From Rhizobium tumorigenes (GTDB lineage Bacteria; Pseudomonadota; Alphaproteobacteria; Rhizobiales; Rhizobiaceae): 64,000 nucleotides of DNA. This document shows positions 35,293 through 43,954 of this stretch, piece after piece; positions within the stretch are counted from its first letter, which is position 1; every line of letters starts with the position of its first letter. The translations under genes and the position numbers were made by a program. The stretch covers positions 2,418,001 to 2,482,000 of the forward strand of contig NZ_CP117255.1 in assembly GCF_003240565.2 (NCBI RefSeq), given 5' to 3'. The notes below the pieces were generated by a model. That model saw only the letters and a list, made by a program, of their open reading frames with translations, had not been told where the DNA came from and ran no database searches.

Positions 35293-36198
35293 CTACCTAC
35301 ACCGCTTGAAATCTTCGACCAACTCGTTCAGCAGCCATCTCGCCGCATTGCCGAGCGGTCGGTTTCGATTGCGGACAGCATAGATCGGGATTGAAACGGG
35401 AAGAACGCTGGAATCCTTCACATCGAGCCGGACGAGAGAGCCGTCCTGCAGATAACGTTCGACCAGATGGAGCGGCATGGAGCACCAGCCAAAGCCTGCC
35501 AAGAGAAACTCCAGTCGGCGGAGCATGTCCACGAACCGCCAGAAACGCGCGCTGACGACGCCATGGCTCGGCCCATCCGGCGCGTGTGGATCGGTCAGGA
35601 TGAGTTGTACGTAGTCGGCCAGGGTCTCCCGGGTGATCTCCCGACTTTCAGTTGCAAGCGGGTGAGATGGAGCGACGACGGGAACGAGGGTGATCTTCGT
35701 CAGGACGTGCGCCTCGAGATCCTGTCCCGCTGTCGGAAAAAGCCCACAAAGCGAAATCATCGCCGACCCGTCGCGTACGCGTCGCTCTGCCGCCCAGATA
35801 CTTTCGGTGAAGAGCGTCACGGGAAGATCGGGAAATGTCGACTGCAGCTTTGACAGGGTCCGCAGCACAGGGCCGGTAGGCGTCATGCTGTCGATGGCGA
35901 TCGTCAGTTCCGGCTCGAGGCCGCCGGCGATGGCGCCTGCCGTTCTTTCGAACAGTTCTGCCTGTCGCAGAACCTGCCGCGCCTGCGCAACCAGCACACG
36001 CCCCGCTTCCGTCAACCGGGGCGAACGGCCGGATCGGTCGAACAGGAGCACCTGCTGCGTGGTTTCCAGCGTCCGGACCGTATTGCTGATCGCCGACTGG
36101 ACCCGTCGCAGCTTCCTTCCAGCCGCGGAAAAGCTCCCCGTATCCGCGATCGTCACAAGCACCGTCAACTGGTCGAGCGTCAGGGACCCAATCATCAT
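35293..36198 (-). CDS. LysR-family regulator divergent from doxX-like gene
   Basis: 301 residues. The N-terminal helix-turn-helix reads LTVLVTIADTGSFSAAGRKLRRVQSAISNTVRTLE. The effector domain follows, with TFPDLPVTLFTESIWAAERRV. Two adjacent ATGs (36198 and 36195) are possible starts; the GGAG upstream fits the second better. That GGAG is part of a seven-base palindrome at 36199-36217, so autoregulation is likely. It is divergent from the DoxX-like gene, its probable target. Confidence 0.93.
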   Translation of the reverse strand: MMIGSLTLDQLTVLVTIADTGSFSAAGRKLRRVQSAISNTVRTLETTQQVLLFDRSGRSPRLTEAGRVLVAQARQVLRQAELFERTAGAIAGGLEPELTIAIDSMTPTGPVLRTLSKLQSTFPDLPVTLFTESIWAAERRVRDGSAMISLCGLFPTAGQDLEAHVLTKITLVPVVAPSHPLATESREITRETLADYVQLILTDPHAPDGPSHGVVSARFWRFVDMLRRLEFLLAGFGWCSMPLHLVERYLQDGSLVRLDVKDSSVLPVSIPIYAVRNRNRPLGNAARWLLNELVEDFKRCR

Positions 36199-36217
36199 CT
36201 ATCTCCATTAGAGATAG
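36199..36217. promoter_or_regulatory. Perfect palindrome at the lysR start, candidate autoregulatory operator
   Basis: CTATCTC-CATTA-GAGATAG, a perfect seven-base inverted repeat with a T-N11-A core, lies directly against the lysR start codon and contains its ribosome binding site on the minus strand. LysR binding here would repress the regulator and could control the divergent doxX-like gene. Confidence 0.55.
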
Positions 36218-36295
36218 TTCGTATCACCAATCCATCGCTTTTCATACAGTCAGAAGCGTTTACGGTGGGCGCCAATCTCATCTGGAGCAGATAAT

Positions 36296-36667
36296 ATGAA
36301 CACCACCACTCTAAACTCACCCCGAATCCTGACGATCTCGATCTGGATTTTGCGCGTCCTCGTCGCGTTGATGTTCCTCGCAGCAGCAACGATGAAGCTG
36401 ACATCGCAGCCGATGATGGTTGCGGAATTCGAGCAGGTCGGCATCGGACAGTGGTTTCGCTTCCTGACAGGCGGCCTCGAACTGATCGGCGCTATCGCCG
36501 TGCTCGTCCCCCGGACATCCATCCTGGGAGCCCTGCTGCTTTTGCTCGTCGATGCCGGCGCTTTCGTCGCGCAGATAGCCGTCCTGCACATGGACTGGGT
36601 CCACACGATCGTCATCGGCGCAGTCATCGCCCTGCTGATCTATCTCCAGCGCCGGGCCACGGCCTAA
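36296..36667 (+). CDS. DoxX-like membrane protein
   Basis: 123 residues with four hydrophobic helices at about 13-35, 55-72, 78-95 and 100-118. The pattern ILRVLVALMFLAAATMKLTSQPMMVAEFEQVG and the mid-protein LTGGLELIGAIAVLVPRTS are typical of the DoxX/DoxD family. Such proteins are small quinone-associated or stress-related inner-membrane proteins. It is divergent from a LysR gene and has no partner downstream on the same strand. Confidence 0.88.
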   Translation: MNTTTLNSPRILTISIWILRVLVALMFLAAATMKLTSQPMMVAEFEQVGIGQWFRFLTGGLELIGAIAVLVPRTSILGALLLLLVDAGAFVAQIAVLHMDWVHTIVIGAVIALLIYLQRRATA

Positions 36668-36685
36668 GCTTTACCCACGCGGCAA

Positions 36686-37423
36686 CTAGACGCCGCGCCG
36701 GTTTCCCCAGAGGATGACGTGGAGCTGTGGCAAGACGCGGGCGGCAAACCAGCCGTCCTCGGTCACCCGGTCGATAAGCCACAGCATCCTGTCGGTGATG
36801 CCGTCGAGATCGATGACGGCATTTTCCTCGGTTCCCTTCGGCGGCGTATGATTGCCGGGCTGAAGGTAGACCGGCAGATGCGGATGGCGCGCTGCCGCAT
36901 CGCGTGCATAGGCATAGTCCGCATCGTCGAAGACGACGAATTTCAGCACGGTCTCCGGCCGACCGCCAGCTGCATCCAGACAGTGTTGCAAAGCATCCCA
37001 ATCCGTATCCATGCCGCTCGACGGTGGCTTCGGACTGAGCACCAGCACGTCGAGATCGCTGAACCAGGGCTTGGCGATCGATCCCTGGGTCTCCAGTGCG
37101 AAGCGATAGCCTTCGCCATGTCCACGAGCGATCAGCGGTGCCAGCGGCTGGATGGCAGGATTGCCGCCCGACAGCGACACGGTGAGCGGACGATGTCCGG
37201 ACAGTCGCCTCACCTCCTGCCAGATATCATCCACGGACATCGGCGCCCACGTGTCGCGAAAGGCGCTTTCAACCGCATGCAAACTGTCGCACCACGTACA
37301 GCGATAATCGCAGCCGCCGGTGCGCACGAAGACGGTGGGCAGGCCGATCAGCACGCCCTCCCCCTGGATCGTCGGCCCGAAGATCTCGCTGATGCGGATG
37401 GGTGTCTCGCTTTCCAGTCTCAT
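36686..37423 (-). CDS. queE: 7-carboxy-7-deazaguanine synthase
   Basis: 245 residues. A radical SAM enzyme that turns 6-carboxytetrahydropterin into 7-carboxy-7-deazaguanine in queuosine precursor synthesis. The iron-sulfur motif is C-X3-C-X2-C in [11 protein letters not shown], preceded by [13 protein letters not shown] and followed by [12 protein letters not shown]. The ATG at 37423 overlaps the queD stop by four bases; the frame remains open upstream only as a shadow of queD. Third gene of queC-queD-queE, under the preQ1 riboswitch upstream of queC. Confidence 0.95.
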   Translation of the reverse strand: MRLESETPIRISEIFGPTIQGEGVLIGLPTVFVRTGGCDYRCTWCDSLHAVESAFRDTWAPMSVDDIWQEVRRLSGHRPLTVSLSGGNPAIQPLAPLIARGHGEGYRFALETQGSIAKPWFSDLDVLVLSPKPPSSGMDTDWDALQHCLDAAGGRPETVLKFVVFDDADYAYARDAAARHPHLPVYLQPGNHTPPKGTEENAVIDLDGITDRMLWLIDRVTEDGWFAARVLPQLHVILWGNRRGV

Positions 37424-37776
37424 GGCCGGTATTCCGCCCAGGTCTTCGGCGTCTCGCTGACCCTGACGGCCGATGTTTCCGGCAAGATAGCCCGGCACCA
37501 GTCAAAGAAGTGCTTCGCCAGATATTCAGACGTGACCGCATCATGGCCGAGCACATCGTTGAGATGCCGATGGTCAAAGGTATCGTCGATGTAGCGCTTC
37601 AGCGGGGCCAGTTCATGATAATCGCGCACGAAACCGTCTTCGTTGAGATCGGGCGACGAAAGCTCGACGATGACGATGTAGTTGTGGCCATGCAGGCGCG
37701 CACATTGGTGATCGGCAGGCAGCCGCGTCAGCTGATGCGAGGCCGAGAAATGAAATTCCTTGGTGATGCGAAACAT
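37420..37776 (-). CDS. queD: 6-carboxytetrahydropterin synthase
   Basis: 118 residues of the PTPS/QueD family, which makes 6-carboxytetrahydropterin from dihydroneopterin triphosphate. Zinc-site histidines are in FHFSASHQL and LHGHNY. The catalytic region FDHRHLND and the C-terminal [10 protein letters not shown] are present. The ATG at 37776 lies two bases after the queC stop; the longer upstream open frame is queC read in another frame. Middle gene of the que operon. Confidence 0.95.
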   Translation of the reverse strand: MFRITKEFHFSASHQLTRLPADHQCARLHGHNYIVIVELSSPDLNEDGFVRDYHELAPLKRYIDDTFDHRHLNDVLGHDAVTSEYLAKHFFDWCRAILPETSAVRVSETPKTWAEYRP

Positions 37777-37778
37777 GG

Positions 37779-38486
37779 CTACACCTCCGTCGCCCGGAAG
37801 GAGCCCGTGGCGGCAACCCAGAAGTCTGCATCCTCGTAGTCGGTAGGATCGACGACGCCGGCGATGGAAAAGGCTTCGCGCCGCTCGACGCAGGTGCCGC
37901 AACGACCGCAATGGCGCTCCCCGCCCTTGTAGCAGGACCATGTTTCGACGAACGGCGTGCCCTGCTTCACGCCATCTGTGACGATATCGGCCTTGGACAC
38001 CGTGACATAGGGCGCCAGCAACGCCACGTCTGCATAGCCGTCGAGCGCTTCCGCCTGCATCCGCTGGAAGCTGTAGATGAAGCCCGGCCGGCAATCCGGA
38101 TAGATGAAGTGATCGCCGCCATGCACTGCGACCGCGACTGCATCGGCCTTGCGGGCTGCCGCGACGCCGAAGGCAATCGCCAGCATGATGGCATTGCGAT
38201 TGGGAACGATGGTGGATTTCATCGTTTCCTCGGCATAATGGCCGTCCGGCACCGCGATATTGTCGGTGAGAGCCGAGCCAGTGAGGTGGCGGCCTATGCC
38301 GCTGATGTCGATGATTTCATGCCAGACGCCGAGGCGCTGGGCGCAGGCGGCGGCAAAATCGAGTTCCTTGCGGTGTCTTTGACCGTAGTCGAAGGAGAGC
38401 AGTCCGAGGAGAGATCCCTCTGCGGCTGTTCTGTAGGCAAGCGAAACGGAATCCAGTCCGCCGGAGCAGACGACGATGGTTTTCAT
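37779..38486 (-). CDS. queC: 7-cyano-7-deazaguanine (preQ0) synthase
   Basis: 235 residues. QueC uses ATP and ammonia to convert carboxydeazaguanine to preQ0. The ATP-pyrophosphatase loop is SGGLDSVSLAY at the N-terminus. The C-terminal zinc cluster has Cys in WSCYKGGERHCGRCGTCVERR. The start at 38486 has AAGGA eight bases upstream, and that AAGGA is the 3' tail of a preQ1-I riboswitch (38495-38526), so translation should fall when preQ1 is plentiful. First gene of the operon with queD and queE. Confidence 0.96.
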   Translation of the reverse strand: MKTIVVCSGGLDSVSLAYRTAAEGSLLGLLSFDYGQRHRKELDFAAACAQRLGVWHEIIDISGIGRHLTGSALTDNIAVPDGHYAEETMKSTIVPNRNAIMLAIAFGVAAARKADAVAVAVHGGDHFIYPDCRPGFIYSFQRMQAEALDGYADVALLAPYVTVSKADIVTDGVKQGTPFVETWSCYKGGERHCGRCGTCVERREAFSIAGVVDPTDYEDADFWVAATGSFRATEV

Positions 38487-38494
38487 AACAGGTG

Positions 38495-38526
38495 TCCTTG
38501 TTTTTACCGGGTAGGCTGCGACCGGT
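38495..38526 (-). promoter_or_regulatory. preQ1-I riboswitch in front of queC
   Basis: On the minus strand the leader has stem ACCGG, loop TCGCAGCCTAC, closing stem CCGGT and the A-rich tail AAAAACAAGGA. The GGTCGCAG...CCC...AAAACAAGG order matches the class I preQ1 aptamer, especially the short Thermoanaerobacter-type form. The tail contains the queC ribosome binding site AAGGA, so ligand binding would hide it and lower translation of queCDE. The match is by recall of the consensus; a covariance search would confirm it. Confidence 0.88.
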
Positions 38527-38586
38527 TAGTTCAATGGGCGTTCTCTAGGGCAAACATCCTCAGCTGGAAACGGCTTTTTTACGACC

Positions 38587-38607
38587 TGCGACAAATCGTT
38601 TGTCGCA
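38587..38607. promoter_or_regulatory. Perfect 21-base palindrome between queC and the SPFH gene
   Basis: TGCGACAAA-TCG-TTTGTCGCA is a perfect nine-base inverted repeat, about 100 bases upstream of queC and 73 bases upstream of the divergent SPFH gene. Its position suggests an operator. No family could be assigned with confidence. Confidence 0.5.
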
Positions 38608-38679
38608 ACTTCGTCGGCAACGGGTGTGCTTCCACCATCGGCTGGGCTATGCTGCGGTGGAACAGGGATGGGAAAAATA

Positions 38680-39702
38680 ATGCTGGGTGGATTTGATATT
38701 GTCGTAATCGCGATCGTCGTGCTTGTCGTGCTGGTTCTGTTTGCCGGCATCAAGACGGTGCCGCAGGGCTATCGCTACACTATCGAGCGGTTCGGCCGCT
38801 ACACGCGCACGCTGGAGCCGGGCCTGAACCTGATCCTGCCGTTCATCGAGCGCATCGGCACCCGGATGAATGTTATGGAGCAGGTGCTGGCCGTACCGAC
38901 GCAGGAGGTCATCACCAAGGACAATGCCAGCGTGTCAGCCGATGCCGTGTGCTTTTACCAGGTGCTGAATGCCGCCCAGGCCGCCTACCAGGTGTCCAAC
39001 CTCGAAAACGCCATTCTCAACCTGACGATGACCAACATCCGCTCTGTCATGGGCTCGATGGACCTCGACGAACTGCTGTCCAACCGCGAGATCATCAACG
39101 ACAAGCTGCTGCGAGTCGTCGACGAGGCCGTTGGCCCCTGGGGCATCAAGGTGACCCGCGTCGAGATCAAGGATATCCAGCCACCCCGCGATCTCGTCGA
39201 CGCCATGGGCCGGCAGATGAAGGCCGAGCGCGAAAAGCGTGCCCAGGTACTCGAGGCCGAAGGCTCGCGAAACGCCCAGATCCTGCGCGCCGAAGGCGCT
39301 AAGCAGGCGGCGATCCTGCAAGCGGAAGGCCAGCGCGAGGCCGCCTATCGCAATGCCGAAGCCCGGGAACGCCTAGCCGAAGCCGAGGCCAAGGCGACGC
39401 TCGTCGTCTCCAAGGCGATCGCTGCCGGCGACGTGCAGGCGATCAACTATTTCGTCGCCCAGAAATACACCGAGGCCCTGACGGCCATCGGCTCTGCCTC
39501 GAATTCGAAGATCGTGCTGATGCCGATGGAGGCATCCTCCATTCTGGGCTCGCTCGGCGGCATCGGCGCTATCGCCCGCGAAGTGTTCGGCGGCGAAGCA
39601 CCGAGCAACCGACCCGCTGTCGAGCAAGCGCCTCGACCGCGCTCCACGCCGGCACGCACCACGCCGCTGGTCAACCCGCTGAACCCGCCGCGGGAGACCT
39701 GA
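38680..39702 (+). CDS. SPFH/Band 7 membrane protein (QmcA/stomatin-like)
   Basis: 340 residues. One N-terminal membrane helix ([18 protein letters not shown]) is followed by an SPFH domain starting [30 protein letters not shown] long charged coiled coil follows ([26 protein letters not shown] at about 185-245) and a Pro-rich tail. SPFH proteins form large membrane cages and work in protein quality control with FtsH-type proteases. Start at 38680 has GGGA upstream; 38668 is possible. It is three bases from an NfeD gene, the classic SPFH-NfeD pair. Confidence 0.93.
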   Translation: MLGGFDIVVIAIVVLVVLVLFAGIKTVPQGYRYTIERFGRYTRTLEPGLNLILPFIERIGTRMNVMEQVLAVPTQEVITKDNASVSADAVCFYQVLNAAQAAYQVSNLENAILNLTMTNIRSVMGSMDLDELLSNREIINDKLLRVVDEAVGPWGIKVTRVEIKDIQPPRDLVDAMGRQMKAEREKRAQVLEAEGSRNAQILRAEGAKQAAILQAEGQREAAYRNAEARERLAEAEAKATLVVSKAIAAGDVQAINYFVAQKYTEALTAIGSASNSKIVLMPMEASSILGSLGGIGAIAREVFGGEAPSNRPAVEQAPRPRSTPARTTPLVNPLNPPRET

Positions 39703-39705
39703 CGC

Positions 39706-40164
39706 ATGCTGAGCGATCTGGTCGTCCAGCTCGGCCCCTGGAGTTGGTGGGTGCTCGGGCTGGGGCTGCTGGCGGCAGAGCTTCTCGTTCCCGGCGTATT
39801 TCTCGTCTGGATCGGACTTGCCGCAATCGTCGTCGGTGCCCTGTCGCTTGGCCTTTGGGAGGAGCGCATCTGGAGCTGGCAGTTGCAGATGCTGTTGTTT
39901 GCCGCTCTCGCCGTCGGCGCAGCGCTACTCGGACGACGGTATGTCTATCGCAAAAGGCATGAAACCGATGAGCCGTTTCTCAACCAGCGCAGCGCCGGTC
40001 TTGTCGGCCGCACCACGGTCCTCAACGAACCCATCGTCGAAGGGCGCGGACGCGTCAATCTCGACGATACCTACTGGAAGGTCATCGGCCCCGATCTGCC
40101 CGCAGGAACCCGCGTCAAGGTCATCGGCAGCGATGGCCGCCAGTTGACTGTGGAGCCTGCCTGA
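39706..40164 (+). CDS. NfeD-family membrane protein
   Basis: 152 residues. Two or three membrane helices at about 10-60 and 62-78 (WSWWVLGLGLLAAELLVPGVFLVWIG) precede a C-terminal OB-fold NfeD domain: SAGLVGRTTVLNEPIVEGRGRVNLDDTYWKVIGPDLPAGTRVKVIG. It is the short NfeD form without the protease domain. NfeD proteins partner SPFH proteins, and the upstream gene is one, three bases away. The TGA stop abuts the stop of the convergent kdsD gene. Confidence 0.93.
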   Translation: MLSDLVVQLGPWSWWVLGLGLLAAELLVPGVFLVWIGLAAIVVGALSLGLWEERIWSWQLQMLLFAALAVGAALLGRRYVYRKRHETDEPFLNQRSAGLVGRTTVLNEPIVEGRGRVNLDDTYWKVIGPDLPAGTRVKVIGSDGRQLTVEPA

Positions 40165-41160
40165 TCAGGCGACCCCGATCCGCAAGAGATCGTGGAAATG
40201 CACGAGCCCGATGGGCCGGCGGTCTTCGTCGACCACCAGCAATGCCGAGATATTGTTGTTGTTGAGCACTGCCATTGCGCCTGTCGCAAACGTCGTTGCC
40301 CGCACCGTCTTCGGATCGGCGGTCATGATATCATCGACATTCAGCTCGGCGAGGCTCCGGCCCAGATTGCGCGCGATGTCGCCGTCTGTGACGATACCGC
40401 AGAGCCGTCCGTCAGCATCGAGCACGCCGACGCAACCGAAGCGCATCTTTGACAGCGTGCTGATCGCCTGCGGTAGCGGCGTACCTTGCGGCACGAGCGG
40501 CACACGCTCGCCGGTGTGCATGATATCGGCGACGTGGGTCAGGCTTGCGCCCAGCTTGCCACCGGGATGGAAGACGTGAAAGTCGCTTGCGGTAAAGCCC
40601 CGCGCTTCCATAAGCGCCACGGCGAGCGCATCGCCTATGGCCAGTTGCAGCAACGTCGATGTCGTCGGCGCCAGGCCATGCGGGCAGGCCTCCTGCTCCT
40701 TCGGCAGCAGCAGGACCACATCGGCTTCGCGGCCGAGCGAGGACGTCGCGCCAGAGGTGATGGCGATCAACGGCACAGAGAAGCGACGGCAATAGTTGAG
40801 GATGCCCTTGAGCTCGGCGGTCTCGCCGCCCCACGACATGGCAATGATCACATCGTCATGGGCAATCATGCCGAGATCGCCGTGATTGGCTTCGGCGGAA
40901 TGCACGAAAAAGGCCGGCGTTCCCGTCGAGGCCAGCGTCGCCGCCAGCTTGACACCGACATGCCCGCTTTTGCCGACACCGGTAACGATGACGCGGCCGG
41001 TGATATCGCCGATCAGCGCCACGGCGCGTGAGAACGGCTCCGCCAGTCCATCGGCCAAGGCACGCTCCAGCGCCTCGAGGCCCCGTCTTTCGGTTTCGAT
41101 GGTCCGCATCGCCGATTGGATTGCGCCGTTCTCGACCGGATTGAAAGCTCGCTTGTTCAT
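40165..41160 (-). CDS. kdsD: Arabinose-5-phosphate isomerase (KdsD/KpsF type)
   Basis: 331 residues with an N-terminal SIS sugar-isomerase domain (VIVTGVGKSGHVGVKLAATLASTGTPAFFVHSAEANHGDLGM at about 57-100) and two C-terminal CBS domains (one starting at MHTGERVPLVPQGTPLPQAI). It makes arabinose-5-phosphate from ribulose-5-phosphate, the first step to KDO for lipopolysaccharide. The catalytic His and Glu lie in the EANHGD loop. Converges on nfeD with no gap; the nearest glycan gene is galU. Confidence 0.93.
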   Translation of the reverse strand: MNKRAFNPVENGAIQSAMRTIETERRGLEALERALADGLAEPFSRAVALIGDITGRVIVTGVGKSGHVGVKLAATLASTGTPAFFVHSAEANHGDLGMIAHDDVIIAMSWGGETAELKGILNYCRRFSVPLIAITSGATSSLGREADVVLLLPKEQEACPHGLAPTTSTLLQLAIGDALAVALMEARGFTASDFHVFHPGGKLGASLTHVADIMHTGERVPLVPQGTPLPQAISTLSKMRFGCVGVLDADGRLCGIVTDGDIARNLGRSLAELNVDDIMTADPKTVRATTFATGAMAVLNNNNISALLVVDEDRRPIGLVHFHDLLRIGVA

Positions 41161-41254
41161 GGCTACGGGTTAGCGCTTTTTGCCAAATCTGTCCATGCGA
41201 GAAAGCCGGCTAACACCCGCGCGCCGACACCGAGGCCGGCCTTTCGCAACGAAG

Positions 41255-41286
41255 CGTTAACCACATGCCTTTACGGTGGGTTAACG
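41255..41286. repeat. Inverted repeat upstream of the outer-membrane beta-barrel gene
   Basis: CGTTAACCAC at 41255-41264 is mirrored by GTGGGTTAACG at 41276-41286 with one extra base. It lies 28 bases before the beta-barrel start. TTAACC resembles a CtrA half site, but the half sites are inverted, not the expected direct repeat. Confidence 0.4.
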
Positions 41287-41313
41287 ACTTCGAGCTTCCG
41301 GGCACGGGATAGC

Positions 41314-42834
41314 ATGGCAATTGGCAAAGACAAGGGGGCTGACCACTCGCGCAGCGTGACGGCATATGCCGTCACGGCGGCGCTCGGTTGCGGCCTGTTG
41401 ATGGCGCCGATGCAGTCGGCTGCGCAGGCTGTGAACCGAGCTGCCACCGCCACGACGCCCGTTGCTGCCGATCCGAATGCGCCCGTTACCCCAACGACGG
41501 ATACGGCCGGCACCGCAACAGCAACCGCAACGGCTACGACACCGGACGTCAGGACGACCGACGCCGATGCCCGGCCCAATCCCCGGCTGGTGTTCGACGC
41601 TCCCGACACACTCAGGACGGGGTCGATCCTTGACGACGACATCGGCCGCGTGAACATGCGTGGCAGCGACCTGAATAGCCTGCGCTCCAAGGCAAGACCA
41701 ACCGACGACCAGCAACTTGGCATAAAGCTCGGCACCTTCACGCTCCGACCTTCGGTCAACCAGACCTACAATGTCGAAACCAACAAGGGTGGCGGCACCA
41801 ACGATCACCGAACCTACCTGCAGTCGGACTTCGAGAACACGCTGACATCGGACTGGGATCGCCACCAGCTGACGATCACCGGCAACGGCATCTGGCAGCG
41901 CAATGTCAGCGGCACCGGCGAGGAGCAGCCAAGCATCAACATCGGCGCCGACCTGCGCCTTGATCTTGCCGAACAGACCACGGCCCACCTGACAGGCGGA
42001 TACAAGTTCTTCCGAGAGGACACCGACGATCCCAACGCGCTGAGCGGCGCGACAAAGCAATCCAATGTCAACGAGTACGATCTCGGCGCGTCTATAGAGC
42101 GCGACTTCGGCCTGCTGCGCGGCACGACCGCCGTGACCCTCGCCCGCACCGTCTATTCGGACGCTACTCTGGCGGATGGCACGCTGGTGTCGCTCAGCGA
42201 TCGCAACCAGACGGCGGGCACATGGCGCGGTCGCATCGGCTATGAGCTGTCTCCGGCCCTCATCCCGTTTCTCGAGGTCCAGGTTGGCAAGGCGCTCTAT
42301 GACGACGAGCGTGACAGCGCCGGCTATGAACGCTCGAACAGCAGCTATGGCGCAAAGGCTGGCGTACAGCTCGATCTTGGCGAAAAGCTGAGGGGCGAAC
42401 TCGGGATAGGCTACCAGCATACCGGCTTCGACGACGCCCGGCTTGCGTCAATCGATTCGCCGACGGTGGATGGCAGCATCGCCTGGTCGCCGCAACGAGG
42501 TACGGATGTCAGCCTCGGTTTTGCGACAACGGTGCAGCCTTCGACCACCGCCGGCGAGAGCGGCTATGTCGCCTATCAGCTGACCGGCACGGTAGCCCAT
42601 CAGATCCTCGACACCGTTACCGGTAAGATTACCGGCGGCACCACGTGGCGCAATTATACGGATGGCAGAACGACCAGCGACCAGCAGGTCTACGATGCTG
42701 CCCTCGGCTTGACGTGGGGAATAAATCGCTACCTCGATATGACCAGCAATATCGGCTACGAACTGACGACCCAGAATTCCGGCGACGATACGCGCCAATT
42801 CCGTGCGGGCCTGGGTTTGACTGTAAAACGGTAG
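41314..42834 (+). CDS. Outer-membrane beta-barrel protein (putative porin family PF10082-like)
   Basis: 506 residues. A signal peptide ends near SAAQA, then an Ala/Thr/Pro-rich segment with a repeated Ala-Thr run (residues 45-75). From about residue 130 the sequence alternates polar and hydrophobic residues in amphipathic strands and ends in a C-terminal Phe/aromatic-poor strand GLGLTVKR. Motifs such as GYELSPALIPFLEVQVGK and YQLTGTVAHQIL match a family of 'putative beta-barrel porin 2' proteins. Function unknown, presumably in the outer membrane. The start at 41314 has GGGAT upstream. The C-terminus is KR, not the usual aromatic residue. Confidence 0.85.
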   Translation: MAIGKDKGADHSRSVTAYAVTAALGCGLLMAPMQSAAQAVNRAATATTPVAADPNAPVTPTTDTAGTATATATATTPDVRTTDADARPNPRLVFDAPDTLRTGSILDDDIGRVNMRGSDLNSLRSKARPTDDQQLGIKLGTFTLRPSVNQTYNVETNKGGGTNDHRTYLQSDFENTLTSDWDRHQLTITGNGIWQRNVSGTGEEQPSINIGADLRLDLAEQTTAHLTGGYKFFREDTDDPNALSGATKQSNVNEYDLGASIERDFGLLRGTTAVTLARTVYSDATLADGTLVSLSDRNQTAGTWRGRIGYELSPALIPFLEVQVGKALYDDERDSAGYERSNSSYGAKAGVQLDLGEKLRGELGIGYQHTGFDDARLASIDSPTVDGSIAWSPQRGTDVSLGFATTVQPSTTAGESGYVAYQLTGTVAHQILDTVTGKITGGTTWRNYTDGRTTSDQQVYDAALGLTWGINRYLDMTSNIGYELTTQNSGDDTRQFRAGLGLTVKR

Positions 42835-42888
42835 AGACGTTCTGAAACGGGAGCCGCCCGCCCCGAGAGGCGAGCAGCACTTTGGTTG

Positions 42889-43776
42889 TTATTTCAGGGC
42901 TGCGAGCAGCGCCTTGAAACCGTCTTCGACGGTTGGACGGATATCGGCACGCGAAAGGGCGAAGGCGACGTTGGCGAGGATGAAGCCATCCTTGGCGCCG
43001 CAGTCGTAGGTTTCACCCTTGAAGTGGTAGCCAGCGAAATCCTGCTGCTTGGCAAGCTTCAGCATGCCGTCGGTCAGCTGGATCTCGTTGCCGGAACCGC
43101 GCTCCTGATGCTCGAGGATGTGGAATATCTCGGGCTGGAGAATGTACCGGCCGTTGATGAAGAAGTTCGACGGGGCAGAACCCTGAGGCGGCTTCTCGAC
43201 CATTTCGGTCACCCGGAAGCCGTTACCGATGCTTTCGCCGACGCCGACGATGCCATATTTATGGGTCTGGTCCGGCGCGCATTCCTCGACGCCGATGACG
43301 TTGCCGCCGCTCTGCTCGTAGAGTTCGATCATGCTTTTCATGCAGCCGACATCGGATTGCATGACCATGTCGGGCAGCAACAGCGCAAACGGCTCGTCGC
43401 CAACGATTTCACGCGCGCACCAGACCGCGTGGCCGAGGCCGAGCGGCTCCTGCTGGCGGGTAAAGCTGGCCGTGCCGGCAATCGGCAGCAGGTTGTTGAG
43501 CAGCGTCAGCTCGGCCTTCTTGTTACGCTGGCGCAACGTCTGCTCGAGTTCGAACTGGATGTCGAAATAGTCTTCGATGACGTGCTTGCTGCGTCCGGTG
43601 ACGAAGACAAAATGCTCGATGCCGGCTTCCATGGCCTCGTCTACGACGTACTGGATGACCGGCTTATCGACGACCGTTAGCATTTCCTTCGGTACTGCCT
43701 TTGTTGCCGGCAGAAACCGCGTTCCAAGACCAGCGACCGGAAACACAGCCTTACGTACTTTCTTATGCAGTCCCAC
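42889..43776 (-). CDS. galU: UTP-glucose-1-phosphate uridylyltransferase
   Basis: 295 residues. Makes UDP-glucose from UTP and glucose-1-phosphate for cell-surface polysaccharides. Family blocks: [42 protein letters not shown] at the N-terminus, [27 protein letters not shown] and [13 protein letters not shown]. Start has AGGAGGTACGTG upstream on the minus strand. A short GC hairpin at about 42857-42876 may terminate it. Divergent from mltB. Confidence 0.97.
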   Translation of the reverse strand: MGLHKKVRKAVFPVAGLGTRFLPATKAVPKEMLTVVDKPVIQYVVDEAMEAGIEHFVFVTGRSKHVIEDYFDIQFELEQTLRQRNKKAELTLLNNLLPIAGTASFTRQQEPLGLGHAVWCAREIVGDEPFALLLPDMVMQSDVGCMKSMIELYEQSGGNVIGVEECAPDQTHKYGIVGVGESIGNGFRVTEMVEKPPQGSAPSNFFINGRYILQPEIFHILEHQERGSGNEIQLTDGMLKLAKQQDFAGYHFKGETYDCGAKDGFILANVAFALSRADIRPTVEDGFKALLAALK

Positions 43777-43954
43777 ACGTACCTCCTGGGCGATCCGCCC
43801 GTAGTTGATCAGGCAAACGAAGCCATCGCTAATTTAAAATTGCTACGATTTGGCGAAAGATGACCGCGGCCTCGTTGCATGGTAAAGATTTTGTTGACTT
43901 TGTTTGTCTAAACTTAAGCTTGGCCTATGCGGCGCAGTGCCGTTACGAGCCATC

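Noticed and set aside
41255..41286. Canonical CtrA box (TTAA-N7-TTAA)
   Set aside because: The half sites are inverted and about 20 bases apart, so the spacing and orientation do not fit.
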